From: Streptomyces sp. NBC_01498
Lineage (GTDB): Bacteria; Actinomycetota; Actinomycetes; Streptomycetales; Streptomycetaceae
Length of the DNA: 64,000 nucleotides
Direction of reading: 5' to 3'
Assembly: GCF_036327775.1 (NCBI RefSeq)
Contig: NZ_CP109598.1
Span: 2,170,001 to 2,234,000 of the forward strand
Positions 9,049-17,869 of this stretch are shown piece after piece; position 1 is the first letter of the stretch, and every line of letters begins with the position of its first letter. Both the position numbers and the translations under genes were made by a program. The notes beneath the pieces were generated by a model, which had not been told where the DNA came from, made no database searches, and worked only from the letters and a program-made list of their open reading frames with translations.

Positions 9049-9786
9049 TCAGATGCCACAGCTCGGCGCCGACCAGAAGCGGCTGGGCCGGTGGTCGACG
9101 TGGGTGTGGTCGTTGTGGTCCGGGTAACCCGGGCCGAGGATCCCGTTGAAGCCGTGGTTCCGCGCGTTCTGGGCCAGGGCGCACAGGGTGTGCGGACCGG
9201 CGCCGAGGTCGGCGGAGTCGCCGTACAGGTGGCGGCTGCCGCTGGCGCCGCCGACCGCGTTGTTGCAGGCGTGCGAGCGGAATCCGCTGGTGACGCGGAG
9301 CGGCTGGTCACCCAGGGCGTGCCGCAGGGCCTCCAGCTTCCACATGGTGCGCAGGGCGTTGGACTTGGCGGTGGCCGCGCTGACCGCGCCGCCCGACCAG
9401 TCGGAGTTGCAGTTGTTCAGCTCCGCGTACGTGAAGTGGATCGGCGTGCAGTCGTCGTCCTGGAGCTCGTAGATCTTGTTGAACGTGGCGGGACCCGCGA
9501 CGCCGTCGGCGGCCAGTCCGTACGCGGACTGGAAGCGCTTGACGGCGGCGGCGGTCGCCGGGCCGTAGGCGCCGTCGATGGTGAGTACGGCGCCGTTGCC
9601 CGCGTGGCCGGCCACCCGGATCTGGAGCTGGGTCACGGCGGCGCCGCTGGCTCCCTGAGAGAGGGAACCGGACCACGTGTAGCAGCCGTCCGCCTGCGCG
9701 GTGCCGGCGGTGACCAGTGAGCCTGCCCAGGCAAACGACAGGGTCATGACAATGCTGAGCAGGAGTCTTGAGGTGCGTCGGAGCAT
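9049..9786 (-). CDS. Secreted M15-family zinc D-Ala-D-Ala carboxypeptidase with peptidoglycan-binding domain
   Basis: The 245-residue precursor has a Sec signal peptide ending at AGTAQA (about residue 32). A PG_binding_1 domain follows (GASGAAVTQLQIRVAG through YGLAADGVAGPATF), then an M15A peptidase domain. The zinc ligands are visible as H186 and D193 in HLYGDSAD and H229 in DHTHVDH. It resembles the S. albus G-type D-Ala-D-Ala carboxypeptidase, which cleaves terminal D-Ala in peptidoglycan stems outside the cell. The start is the ATG at 9786, preceded by GGAG five bases away. Confidence 0.9.
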   Translation of the reverse strand: MLRRTSRLLLSIVMTLSFAWAGSLVTAGTAQADGCYTWSGSLSQGASGAAVTQLQIRVAGHAGNGAVLTIDGAYGPATAAAVKRFQSAYGLAADGVAGPATFNKIYELQDDDCTPIHFTYAELNNCNSDWSGGAVSAATAKSNALRTMWKLEALRHALGDQPLRVTSGFRSHACNNAVGGASGSRHLYGDSADLGAGPHTLCALAQNARNHGFNGILGPGYPDHNDHTHVDHRPSRFWSAPSCGI

Positions 9787-9937
9787 CGGGTCTCCATAAT
9801 CGAGGCGAGATGTACGGCAGAGAGTGGCGTACCGGTCGACGCGCGTCAACCCGCCGCCGACCAGGGCCATTTGTCGGACCAATGGCGACGGCGGCACGCC
9901 TCGCCGCCGACCCGGTACCGCCACGCACGATGACGTC

Positions 9938-9967
9938 GGCCCCGTCCCGGATGTCCGGGACGGGGCC
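9938..9967 (-). terminator. Terminator downstream of def
   Basis: GGCCCCGTCCCGG pairs perfectly with CCGGGACGGGGCC (13 bp) around the loop ATGT. It lies in the 355-base stretch 9787-10141 between def and the M15 gene. Apart from this hairpin and the short repeats at 10078-10132 I see no gene in that stretch. Confidence 0.75.
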
Positions 9968-10077
9968 GCTCACACGCCGGGACGCCGACGGCGTCCGACA
10001 TCGGCCAGCGATGCCGGGCACCGGAGCCGGGGGTCGTGTTCGCCGCGCCCGAGGCGGAGACGGGGGCCGCGTCCACT

Positions 10078-10132
10078 GCGCCTCAGCGCGGGCGCCGGGG
10101 GCCGTGTTCGCCGCGCCTCAGCGCGGGCGCCG
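10078..10132. repeat. 20-bp direct repeat downstream of def
   Basis: GCGCCTCAGCGCGGGCGCCG occurs at 10078-10097 and again at 10113-10132, a 35-bp period. Each copy is partly self-complementary (GGCGC/GCGCC). The repeat lies in non-coding DNA just beyond the def stop codon. Confidence 0.8.
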
Positions 10133-10141
10133 TGTCCGTGC

Positions 10142-10855
10142 TCAGGCGTTCGGTACGACCTCGTACCGCGGTGTGCCCTCTTCCATCTGCCGCAGCGCGT
10201 CCTTGCGGTCGCGCTTGGCGAGCCGGTCGATGTACAGATAGCCGTACAGATGGTCCGTCTCGTGCTGGAGGCAGCGCGCGAAGTAGCCCGTGCCGCGCAC
10301 CTTGATCGGCTTGCCCCGCACGTCCTGGCCGCGCACGACCGCGTAGTCGGGGCGCGCCAGTTCCGCGTACGCCGTCGGGACCGACAGGCAGCCCTCGTTG
10401 CCGTCCTCCAGATTGCGCTGCTCCGGCGGGAGTTCGTCCAGCACCGGATTGCAGACGACGCCCACGTGCCGCACCCCGTCGTCGTCCGGGCAGTCGTAGA
10501 CGAAGACCTTCAGGTCCACACCGATCTGGTTGGCGGCCAGGCCCACGCCCTCCGCCGTCCGCTGGCTCGCGAACATGTCGTCCACCAGCGACGCGAGTTC
10601 GTCGTCGAACGTGGTGACGTCCTGGCACTCCTTGTGCAGGACCGGGTTGCCGACGACGGTGATCGGACGCGACGTGCCGCGCGCGCGGTACGCCGCCTCG
10701 CGGGCCTCCGCGTTCTCGCTGTCGACGACGAAGCCCTCGTCGTCCACCAGCCCGTCGCCGCCCGTGACCGCCTCGCCGCCCGCGACGAACCCGTCCTCCC
10801 GCTCCGCCCCGGAGGCCCCGCCCTCGGTCTTCTGGTCCGTCTCCTGCTGCGTCAT
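10142..10855 (-). CDS. def: Peptide deformylase
   Basis: The enzyme removes the N-formyl group from nascent proteins. All three metal-site motifs are present in the 237 residues: [10 protein letters not shown] from residue 103, EGCLSVP with Cys156, and QHETDHLYG with H198/E199/H202. It has an unusual N-terminal extension of about 60 acidic and Gly-rich residues before the fold starts at [15 protein letters not shown]. Because the extension lacks motifs, an internal start is possible. A terminator follows at 9938-9967. Streptomyces carry several deformylases; this one has the type I-like HETDHLYG motif. Confidence 0.93.
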   Translation of the reverse strand: MTQQETDQKTEGGASGAEREDGFVAGGEAVTGGDGLVDDEGFVVDSENAEAREAAYRARGTSRPITVVGNPVLHKECQDVTTFDDELASLVDDMFASQRTAEGVGLAANQIGVDLKVFVYDCPDDDGVRHVGVVCNPVLDELPPEQRNLEDGNEGCLSVPTAYAELARPDYAVVRGQDVRGKPIKVRGTGYFARCLQHETDHLYGYLYIDRLAKRDRKDALRQMEEGTPRYEVVPNA

Positions 10856-10955
10856 GTCCGCAGTACGCCTTCCTCGGTACCCGCTGCTGCCTGTACACCG
10901 CCGCCTGCGCGATGTGCCCGTACAGCCTACGGCCCCGGCGGCCGCCCCCGCGGCG

Positions 10956-12032
10956 TCAGCAGACCTCTTCGAGATCCCGCCACTCGCGCGTCTGCGGGCT
11001 GTCGGCGACCCAGCCGTCGAGCAGACCGCGCACCAGTCCGGGCGGCGCGGCTATGCCGCACTCGCGCTCGGGCACCCACAGCTCGCCCTCCGTGCGGTGG
11101 CCGAGCGGCCCCGGGTGACCCGGTTCGCTGTGGTCGTGCGGGTCGAGGTGCTCGCCGTCGCCCTCGGCGCTCGGCATGCGGCTCTCCGAGCAGGCCCGGC
11201 AGAGCAGTCGTACGGAGGACGACCAGTCCTCGGCGGCGAAGCCCGCGTCGGCCGCCAGGCGCTCCAGGGCGTCCCGGTCGGACTCGGTCGCCGCTTCCAG
11301 CAGGACCACCCAGGTCGGCACCGGCGAGGGCGCCCACAGCTCGATCTCGTCGAAGACGGGGAAGGCGCGCGCCGCACCGTGCGAGCCGGCGGCCGTCGTG
11401 CGCTCGCCGTTCGGCACACCGTCGTGCAGGACGACCTCGCCCCAGCGGCGGCCGGACGACGGCAGCGGAATGGACAGGATCTCCATCCTGGCCGGGTCGA
11501 GCCTGCGGCCCCAGACGACCTCGGCCTCGCCCTCCGGAGAGAGCCGTACCGCCGCGCTGCCCAGGTCCATGCCGACCGGCTCACCGGTCGCCGCGTTCGT
11601 GTACTGGCCGCCGGGCACCTTAAGGCCGTACGCCTGCCAGGCACGCCGCGCCAGCGGCCAGTCCTGGAGGGCGGTGGCCGCGATGCCGACGTTCCACCAA
11701 TCGGGTGCCCCGGTCTCCTTGTCGAGCAGCGCGACGGCGCGCAGCCCGGCGGCCCGCGCCTGCTCCCAGTCGTGGCGGAACTTGTGCAGCAGAGCCAGGT
11801 TGAACCAGGACTCCGACAGCCAGGGCTCCAGATCCGCCGCACGCGTGAGCAGCGCACCCGCGTCCTCGTACCGTCCGTCGCCGATCAGCGTGAACGCGCG
11901 GTCGGTGGCCTGCCGCCACGAGGCGGAGGGCCGATGCCGTACCTTCCCGAAGATCTTCACGATTCCCGCCTGCCGGTCGCTCGGGTCTGTCGCCCCGGAC
12001 ACCCTCTTGGACTCCTCTTCGCATCCAACCAT
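10956..12032 (-). CDS. TPR-containing protein, function unknown
   Basis: The frame encodes 358 residues. One to two tetratricopeptide-like units lie near residues 40-130 ([21 protein letters not shown], then [18 protein letters not shown]). A C-terminal half of about 200 residues is recognised only as a Streptomyces-conserved type. That half has paired cysteines (LLCRACSES, then WVPERECG), suggesting a metal site. The first 24 residues may not be translated: a GTG at 11960 ([15 protein letters not shown]) is a plausible alternative start. It sits between def and the HD-domain gene, all on the minus strand. No function is assigned. Confidence 0.75.
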   Translation of the reverse strand: MVGCEEESKRVSGATDPSDRQAGIVKIFGKVRHRPSASWRQATDRAFTLIGDGRYEDAGALLTRAADLEPWLSESWFNLALLHKFRHDWEQARAAGLRAVALLDKETGAPDWWNVGIAATALQDWPLARRAWQAYGLKVPGGQYTNAATGEPVGMDLGSAAVRLSPEGEAEVVWGRRLDPARMEILSIPLPSSGRRWGEVVLHDGVPNGERTTAAGSHGAARAFPVFDEIELWAPSPVPTWVVLLEAATESDRDALERLAADAGFAAEDWSSSVRLLCRACSESRMPSAEGDGEHLDPHDHSEPGHPGPLGHRTEGELWVPERECGIAAPPGLVRGLLDGWVADSPQTREWRDLEEVC

Positions 12033-12064
12033 GCCCGGTCGGACACTCGCTCCTTACCCATGGG

Positions 12065-13363
12065 TTACCCAGCCCGACCAGGGGTCAGACCACCGCGTGA
12101 CAGGACGCGCGCGAGAGACTCCACCACCTCGGGCTGGTAGTCGTGGGCGGTGCGCAGGCGCAGCCGTTCCAGGGCGTCAAGTCCGGCAGCGGTCCCGCCG
12201 CTCGCACCGGTGAGGTCGTCGTACGCGTTGACGGCGCGGACGATGCGGGCCGCGAGCGGCTGTTCCCGGTACGGATCGGCCTGCCGCTCCACGACGACGG
12301 CGACCGCCGACGGGACGCCGGTCTGACGGACGACGGCCCCGCCGAGGAGCGCGATCCGGCGCTGCTCGGCGGCCGGCAGCGGGGCGGTGGCGCCGTCGGG
12401 CACGGGGTCGACGAGGGAGAGCTGGCCGATGTCGTGCATCAGCGCCGCGTGTTCGAGGACGGTCAGCTCGGCGCCGGAGAGTCCCAGCTCACGGCCGACG
12501 GCACGGCTCAGCTCCGCGACGCGGCGGGCGTGGCCCCGGCGGGTGTGCCCGGCGATCTCGGTGGCGCGGGCGAGGGAGGTGATGGTCTGGCCGTAGGTGG
12601 TGCGGACCGCCGCGTACCGCCGGTCGGACAGCTGGGTCAGCAGCAGCGGCACACAGAAGACGGGCAGCGCCCACGGCCCGGCGACGGCGACGCCCAGGGC
12701 CAGCAGCGCGGCGGTCGCGCGGACGGCCGAGCCGATGCCCGCCAGGGCGCGCAGTTCGTCGCGGAGCAGCGCGGCGTACGGCCGGCGGGTGCGGGCACGG
12801 CGGAGCAGCGCGGCGAGGACCGCGTCGCACCCGGCGGTCGCCGTCAGTAGGAGGAGGAGCAGAAGCACATGGGCAGGGCCCTCGCCGAGCCGTCCGCCCC
12901 ACGCACCGGAGGCGGCGAACGGGCGGAAGCAGACGGCCACGAAGCCGACGGAGAGCACCAGGCGCGCCAGGTGGTCGCGCGCGGGGGCGTGGCCGGTCAT
13001 CAGACGCGGTACGGCTCCGACGAGGAGCGCCGCGCCGACGACGGCGACGGTCTGGAGGACCCCGTGCTCGGCCGGGCGGCCCGCGTTCTGGCCGAGCAGG
13101 GCGTACGCGAGGGCCCCCGCCGTCCCGAGACCCGGTCCGGCGGGCACGGGGGCGCGGGGGCGTTCACGGTCGTGGTCACGGTCGCCGGGAGGGGCGCCCC
13201 GGTGGACGGCTTCGCCGACGGCGATGAGGACGCCGAAGGCGAGGGCGGTGCGGGGCTCGGCGAGTCCCTGCCGGAGGGTGTGCCCGAGGGCGATCCCGGC
13301 GAGCGCGAGGGCGGCGCCGTGGACGGCGGCGACGGTGAGGGAGGCGCGGGGCAGGGGGTTCAT
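12065..13363 (-). CDS. Membrane HD-domain protein with degenerate HD-GYP-like domain
   Basis: The 432-residue protein has an N-terminal half of seven or so hydrophobic segments and a C-terminal HD domain. The HD signature is visible in EHAALMHDIGQLSL, preceded by GHARRVAELSRAVG. The GYP motif of c-di-GMP phosphodiesterases is missing; the corresponding region reads VVVERQADPYREQP. It resembles the neighbouring HD-GYP gene (13608-15473) in layout, so the two are probably paralogues, with this copy having lost or changed activity. The start is the ATG at 13363 (MNPLPRAS); the frame continues upstream without membrane-protein character. Confidence 0.8.
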   Translation of the reverse strand: MNPLPRASLTVAAVHGAALALAGIALGHTLRQGLAEPRTALAFGVLIAVGEAVHRGAPPGDRDHDRERPRAPVPAGPGLGTAGALAYALLGQNAGRPAEHGVLQTVAVVGAALLVGAVPRLMTGHAPARDHLARLVLSVGFVAVCFRPFAASGAWGGRLGEGPAHVLLLLLLLTATAGCDAVLAALLRRARTRRPYAALLRDELRALAGIGSAVRATAALLALGVAVAGPWALPVFCVPLLLTQLSDRRYAAVRTTYGQTITSLARATEIAGHTRRGHARRVAELSRAVGRELGLSGAELTVLEHAALMHDIGQLSLVDPVPDGATAPLPAAEQRRIALLGGAVVRQTGVPSAVAVVVERQADPYREQPLAARIVRAVNAYDDLTGASGGTAAGLDALERLRLRTAHDYQPEVVESLARVLSRGGLTPGRAG

Positions 13364-13607
13364 TCGTGGCCGCCGGAGGCGGTGGCGGGGCGTGGGGGCA
13401 CGCGGGGGCGGGGTCCGTGGCGGTCGGAGGCCGCCGCGGTGGCGGGAGCGCTGCGCGGGCCGTGGGTGAAGCGGCGGGGCACTCCGCGAGCGCCGGACCC
13501 GCTCGCACGGCTCCGGTGACCCGCCGTGGCGCCGGACGAGTACGGACCGGATGTCGCGGACCGGGCGGCACGCGCCGTGCGGGCGCCGGTGCATCCCTGG
13601 CCGGCGT

Positions 13608-15473
13608 TCACCGGCGGCTGCCGGGCACGCCGGGCAAGCCGGGGTTCGGTGTCGGGCGGGGGTCGTGCGGGCGGCTCGGTGGCGGGACGTTTTTTCGCGG
13701 GGCGGTGAGGGCGTCCGCAGGGCCTGTGAGCAGCGCTTCGGCGGGGAGGGAAGGCGTCGCGGAGGGCCCGTCCGGCGCCCTCCGCGACGCGTCCGGCACC
13801 GGCGGCGGCACATCCGGCGTCCCCGCCCGGTCCTTCGCGCCCTCCCCGCCTGCCTCGTCCGCCCCGCCCTCCCCGCCTGCCTCGTCCGCCTTGTTCATCT
13901 CGCTCGCGCCGCCTGCCCCGGCTGCTCCGCGTGTCCCGCCCGTCCCGCCCGTCCCGCCCGTCCCGCCTGCCTCGTCCGCCTTGTCCATCTCGCTCGCGCC
14001 GCCTGCCCCGGCTGCTCCGCGTGTCCCGCCCGTCCCGCCCGTCCCGCCCGTCCCGCCTGTCTCGCCCGTCCCGCCCGTCCCGCCCGTCTTGCTCGTCTCG
14101 TCGGACGTGACCGCCGTCTGCCAGCCGTGCCGGTCCAGCGCCCGCACGAGCGCCCGCACCATCGCCGGGTCGAACTGTGTCCCCGCGCAGCGCCGCAGTT
14201 CCTCCACCGCCGTCGCCACCGGCCGGGCCCGCCGGTAGGTGCGGTGGGAGGTCATCGCGTCGAAGGCGTCGGCGACGGCGACCACCCGGGCGAACTCGGG
14301 GATGTCGGTCCCCGCGAGGCCGTACGGGTAGCCGCTGCCGTCGAGCCGTTCGTGGTGGTGCAGGATCGCCAGCCGGGCCTCTCCCAGGAAGGAGATGCCG
14401 CGCACGATCTCGTGGCCGTACTCGGGGTGCAGTTCGATGACCCGGCGCTCCTCCGGGGTCAGCGGCCCGTCCTTGCGCAACACCCGTGTGGGGACGCCGA
14501 GTTTGCCGACGTCGTGCAGAATCCCGGCGAACCGCAGTACTTCCAGACGCTCCCCCGCCATCCCCAGCTCACCGGCGATCATCGCCGACGCGCGCCCGAC
14601 GCGTTCGCTGTGCCCGCGTGTGTAGCGGTCCTTGAGGTCGACGGCCTGGACGAGCGCCCTGATGGTCTGCTGATGGGCGGCGCGCTCGCGGTGGTACCGG
14701 GTGACGACCCAGCAGGAGACGTACATCGGCGGCAGCACGAGGAGCGCGCCGAGCGGACCGTACGGGCTGCGCCAGAGCACGGCCATCACCAGCCCGGCAA
14801 GCGCGTGCGCCCCGTACGGCGCGAGTGAGCGCGACAGCAGGCCGCGCCAGGCGGTGCGTACGGGGCGGCGCTCGGCGGTCACGAGGATGCCGCCGTCGAG
14901 CACGGTCAGGACGAGGCAGAAGGCGAGCGCGGCGGCCCCGGCGGGAAGCAGCGCGTACGGGAGGTCGGGAAGGCCGGAGAGACCCTGACCGGGGGCGCCG
15001 TGGCCGGGGTACTCGGCGCCTCCCAAGGAGGCCGGTCCGCCGAGGAGCCGGTGTGTCCCGGCCGCGGTCCAGGTGGCGAGGGCGAGTTGGGCCGCGCGCC
15101 AGACCCGGCGGACCCCGGCCGGCCGGTGCGCGACCTGGCCGCAGAGCCCGCCGGGGAGGGCCACGAGAGCGGCGGCGGCGGGCGGCAGCAGGAACGCGGC
15201 GGCGAGCAGCACGGGAAAGAACGACCCGGCGGCGACGGGCATGGAGCCGCGTACCGACGCACCCAGGACGCGGCAGCGGGCCGGCGCCTCGCAGAGCGCG
15301 TACAGCGCGCCGAGCAGCAGGACGACGGGCCAGAGGCCGCCCGGTCCCGCCAGGGAGCCGGGGTCCCCGCCGGAGCGCGGTCCGGGCGTCGCGAAGGCGG
15401 GAAGCACGCACGCGAGGGCGCCCAGCACCGCGCAGCAGATGTACGCGCGTGCCGCTCCCGGAATGGCGTTCAC
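13608..15473 (-). CDS. Membrane HD-GYP domain protein, putative c-di-GMP phosphodiesterase, with repetitive C-terminal tail
   Basis: The 621-residue protein has about eight N-terminal membrane segments and a complete HD-GYP domain. Visible motifs are VDLKDRYTRGHSERVG, GILHDVGKLGVP and HHERLDGSGYPYGL. The GYP element supports c-di-GMP hydrolysis to pGpG/GMP, although substrate is inferred from family. The C-terminal 170 residues are low-complexity: GGT triplets and two near-identical 30-residue units. The start is preceded by GAGGTG. It lies upstream of the related HD gene on the same strand, 244 bases apart. Confidence 0.88.
   Translation of the reverse strand: MNAIPGAARAYICCAVLGALACVLPAFATPGPRSGGDPGSLAGPGGLWPVVLLLGALYALCEAPARCRVLGASVRGSMPVAAGSFFPVLLAAAFLLPPAAAALVALPGGLCGQVAHRPAGVRRVWRAAQLALATWTAAGTHRLLGGPASLGGAEYPGHGAPGQGLSGLPDLPYALLPAGAAALAFCLVLTVLDGGILVTAERRPVRTAWRGLLSRSLAPYGAHALAGLVMAVLWRSPYGPLGALLVLPPMYVSCWVVTRYHRERAAHQQTIRALVQAVDLKDRYTRGHSERVGRASAMIAGELGMAGERLEVLRFAGILHDVGKLGVPTRVLRKDGPLTPEERRVIELHPEYGHEIVRGISFLGEARLAILHHHERLDGSGYPYGLAGTDIPEFARVVAVADAFDAMTSHRTYRRARPVATAVEELRRCAGTQFDPAMVRALVRALDRHGWQTAVTSDETSKTGGTGGTGETGGTGGTGGTGGTRGAAGAGGASEMDKADEAGGTGGTGGTGGTRGAAGAGGASEMNKADEAGGEGGADEAGGEGAKDRAGTPDVPPPVPDASRRAPDGPSATPSLPAEALLTGPADALTAPRKNVPPPSRPHDPRPTPNPGLPGVPGSRR
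13872..14059. repeat. 90-bp in-frame tandem duplication plus GGT-coding microrepeats
   Basis: The sequence from 13891 (TTGTTCATCTCGCTCG) recurs from 13981 (TTGTCCATCTCGCTCG), a period of exactly 90 bp with only one or two mismatches. Inside each unit a 9-bp block (CCCGCCCGT) is iterated. On the minus strand each unit encodes (GGT)4 followed by RGAAGAGGASEM(D/N)KADEA, 30 residues, in the tail of the HD-GYP protein. Confidence 0.9.
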
Positions 15474-15746
15474 CTCGCGGTCACCCCCGCCCCTCGACCC
15501 CGCGCTCGACCCTCGGCACCGGCCTGAAACAAAGGGTCAGGCTAGCGAGTTGGGCGGCGGCTCAGGGGCGTACGGCGGTGGTTCGCACCATCGGGTGAAG
15601 TGGGAGTGCGGCGTACGTGGGGGCGCGCTGTTGAGTGCGCCTTTCGCGCCCCGCAGGTGTACAGCTCACTCGTCCGTGAGTCCGCAAGCTCCGTGAATCG
15701 GCGAGTGCGTGAGTCCGCGACGAACTGGCGGGGCGGGTGCGATCAG

Positions 15747-15770
15747 CGGGCGCCGCAGCCGCGGCGCCCG
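15747..15770 (-). terminator. Terminator of the sigR-rsrA operon
   Basis: CGGGCGCCGC (15747-15756) pairs with GCGGCGCCCG (15761-15770) around AGCC. It lies immediately after the rsrA stop codon. The remaining 270 bases up to the HD-GYP gene hold no gene; a short direct repeat CGTGAGTCCGC occurs there. Confidence 0.65.
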
Positions 15771-15771
15771 G

Positions 15772-16089
15772 CTACTCCTTGGTGCTGGTGGCCCGGTCCG
15801 ACTCGACCGTCACGTCCTCGTCCGGCACGGCGTGACCCGCGCGCAGGAGATCGATGCGTCCCATGACCTTGGCCCGCAGGTCGGCCGGGACGTCGTCCTG
15901 CCCGCAGCACCGCTTGACCAGCTTCTTCACGGCCTGTTCGAGCCCGTACTTCTCCAGGCACGGCGAGCACTCGTCGAAGTGCTCCTCGAACTTGGTGCAG
16001 TCCTTGTCCGGCATCTCCCGGTCGAGGTACTCGTAGAGGTGGTCGAGAACTTCGGCGCAATCCGTCTCGTGCGGCTCTCCGCAACTCAT
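15772..16089 (-). CDS. rsrA: Zinc-binding redox-sensing anti-sigma factor RsrA
   Basis: The 105-residue ZAS-type anti-sigma factor binds SigR under reducing conditions and releases it when thiols are oxidised to a disulfide. The zinc/redox residues stand at the positions known from S. coelicolor: C11, then H37, C41 and C44 in the H-x3-C-x2-C motif HFDECSPC. C3, C31 and the C61-C62 pair are also present. Its ATG overlaps the sigR stop (ATGA), so it is co-translated with sigR. It acts in the cytoplasm. Confidence 0.96.
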   Translation of the reverse strand: MSCGEPHETDCAEVLDHLYEYLDREMPDKDCTKFEEHFDECSPCLEKYGLEQAVKKLVKRCCGQDDVPADLRAKVMGRIDLLRAGHAVPDEDVTVESDRATSTKE

Positions 16090-16745
16090 GAGCCCGAGCC
16101 TTTCCGATCGTCCGACGACTCTCCGGCGCCGGCCGGGACGAGCCCGCGCTCGCGGGCGTAGTCCTCAAGCATGCCGCGCAGTTGACGCCGGCCCCGGTGC
16201 AGTCGCGACATCACCGTACCGATGGGTGTCCCCATGATGTCCGCGATCTCCTTGTACGCAAAGCCCTCGACATCGGCGAGATACACGGCGATGCGGAACT
16301 CCTCGGGAATCGCCTGGAGGGCCGACTTCACGTCGGAGTCGGGGAGGTGGTCGAGCGCCTGGGACTCGGCGGAGCGCAGACCTGTCGACATGTGCGACTC
16401 GGCGCGTGCCAGCTGCCAGTCCTCGATCTCCTCGGCGGCGCTGCGCTGGGGCTCGCGCTGCTTCTTGCGGTACGAGTTGATGAAGGTGTTGGTGAGGATG
16501 CGGTACATCCACGCCTTGAGGTTGGTTCCCTCACGGAATTGGTGGAAGGAGCCGTACGCCTTGGCGTAGGTCTCCTGCACGAGGTCCTCGGCATCGGCCG
16601 GGTTGCGCGTCATGCGCAGGGCGGCCGAATACATCTGGTCGAGATAGCCGAGTGCGTCCCGCTCGAAACGGGCGTTGCGCTCGGCGGCGGACTCTTCCCT
16701 GCGGCCGTCGTCGGTCCCTGTGTCGGTCCCAGTGACCGGACCCAC
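16086..16745 (-). CDS. sigR: ECF sigma factor SigR of the thiol-oxidative stress response
   Basis: From the GTG at 16745 ([14 protein letters not shown]) the protein is 219 residues. Region 2 is [20 protein letters not shown] through [12 protein letters not shown], and region 4 ends [19 protein letters not shown]. The open frame continues upstream in frame to an ATG at 16931 with a good ribosome site (AAAGGA), giving a 62-residue longer form. In S. coelicolor such an extended, unstable isoform (+55 residues) is made from the autoregulated p2 transcript. A perfect sigma-R promoter lies just upstream. A TATTCT at 16793-16798 (minus) could be the -10 of the p1 promoter for the short form. Confidence 0.95.
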   Translation of the reverse strand: MGPVTGTDTGTDDGRREESAAERNARFERDALGYLDQMYSAALRMTRNPADAEDLVQETYAKAYGSFHQFREGTNLKAWMYRILTNTFINSYRKKQREPQRSAAEEIEDWQLARAESHMSTGLRSAESQALDHLPDSDVKSALQAIPEEFRIAVYLADVEGFAYKEIADIMGTPIGTVMSRLHRGRRQLRGMLEDYARERGLVPAGAGESSDDRKGSGS

Positions 16746-16975
16746 CTCCTCCAACGCTGCGGCGGGCCCGAAGGCGGACCCGCTCGAATCGGAGAATAGT
16801 CGACCTTGTGCCGGGGCGGGCTTCGCGGCGGTCTCGGCCGACGACCGGGCCGTCGCGGTCCTCGGTGCGGAGAGGACCGTCCACTCCATCTCGGAGGCGC
16901 GCGACCGGCTGGTGCAGAGGGTCGAACCCATGCGACGGACTTCCTTTCCAGCTTCTGTGTACCGACATCCCCCAC

Positions 16976-17002
16976 AACAGCCGTCACCGGCGACGCATTC
17001 CC
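16976..17002 (-). promoter_or_regulatory. Sigma-R-dependent promoter of sigR (p2 type)
   Basis: On the minus strand GGGAAT (16997-17002) is followed after exactly 18 bases by GTT (16976-16978). This is the full sigma-R consensus. It would start transcription about 35-40 bases before the ATG at 16931, making the long isoform. The 342 bases between the hydrolase stop (17088) and the short sigR start hold this promoter and the sigR N-terminal extension. Confidence 0.92.
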
Positions 17003-17087
17003 GGGTGCCCGCGCACGCTCCGTCAGGGGGCCGACGGTGAGGCGTGGGGGGCTGCGCCGGGTCGCCAGCCGTGGTCGTCCGTCGTCG

Positions 17088-17753
17088 TCAGCGGGCCGAC
17101 TGTGACCGGATCCACTGCCCGACGCCGTCCGTCAGGACGGTCAGGGCCTCGTCCTGGGTGAGCGCCGCCCTCTTGGGGAGGGCGAAGGAATGGTCGCCGT
17201 ACGGCACCTCCAGCAACTCGTACGGTGCACCGAGGGGCCCGCGCGCGCCGCCGGGGAATTCGGCCGGCTTCCCGAAGGGGTCGTTCCCGCCCTGGACGAC
17301 GAGGGTCGGTACCCCGGCCCCGAGCAGTTCGTCGGCGCGGGACTTCTCCGGCCGGCCGGGCGGGTGGAGCGGGAAGCTCAGTGCCAGTACGGCGTGGGCG
17401 CCCAGCTCCCGCGCCGTACGGCAGGCCACGCGCGCCCCGGCGCTGCGCCCGCCCGCGACGACGGGCAGGCCGGATTTCCCGAGGGCGGGCCACAGGGCCC
17501 GCCAGGCCGTGTCGAGGGTCTTCGGCGCGGGCGCGAGTCTTTTCCCGGCGACCCGCCACGGCTGCTCGACCAGCGCCACGGTGACCCCGAGCGCGGGCAG
17601 CGCCGCGGCGAGCGCACGGAGGTCGCGGGCCTCGACGCCGCCGCCGGCGCCGTGGCCGACGGCGAGCACGAGGCGGGCCGCCGTCTCCTCCTCAGGAGGG
17701 TGCCAGGTGATACGGGCGTCGCCCGCCGGGGTGTCGACGATCTCGCTCTGCAT
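17088..17753 (-). CDS. Alpha/beta hydrolase (dienelactone-hydrolase/KANL3-Tex30-like)
   Basis: The 221-residue protein has an alpha/beta hydrolase core. The oxyanion turn region is GHGAGGG, the nucleophile elbow GGRSAGARVA, the acid VVQGGNDPFG, and the catalytic His is in YGDHSF. The overall pattern is that of the Tex30/KANL3 hydrolase family, whose bacterial members have no established substrate. I chose the ATG at 17753 (MQSEIVDTPAGDARI); an ATG five codons upstream is also possible. No clear ribosome site is present. Confidence 0.82.
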   Translation of the reverse strand: MQSEIVDTPAGDARITWHPPEEETAARLVLAVGHGAGGGVEARDLRALAAALPALGVTVALVEQPWRVAGKRLAPAPKTLDTAWRALWPALGKSGLPVVAGGRSAGARVACRTARELGAHAVLALSFPLHPPGRPEKSRADELLGAGVPTLVVQGGNDPFGKPAEFPGGARGPLGAPYELLEVPYGDHSFALPKRAALTQDEALTVLTDGVGQWIRSQSAR

Positions 17754-17869
17754 GAGTCCAAGGATCACACCGGACGGACACCGGGCCGGTAACCCCGAAG
17801 GGGAAGCCCGCGCCCGAAGCGAAAGCCCGCAGCGGATCGGACCCGACGAGGATCAGGGCCCGAAGGGGG

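Noticed and set aside
10038..10140. Repeats after def as a mobile-element footprint
   Set aside because: Only two 20-bp direct copies with 35-bp period; no terminal inverted repeats, transposase or target duplication.
13872..14100. CRISPR-like regular repeat array
   Set aside because: The repeat is an in-frame coding duplication with no unique spacers and no cas genes.
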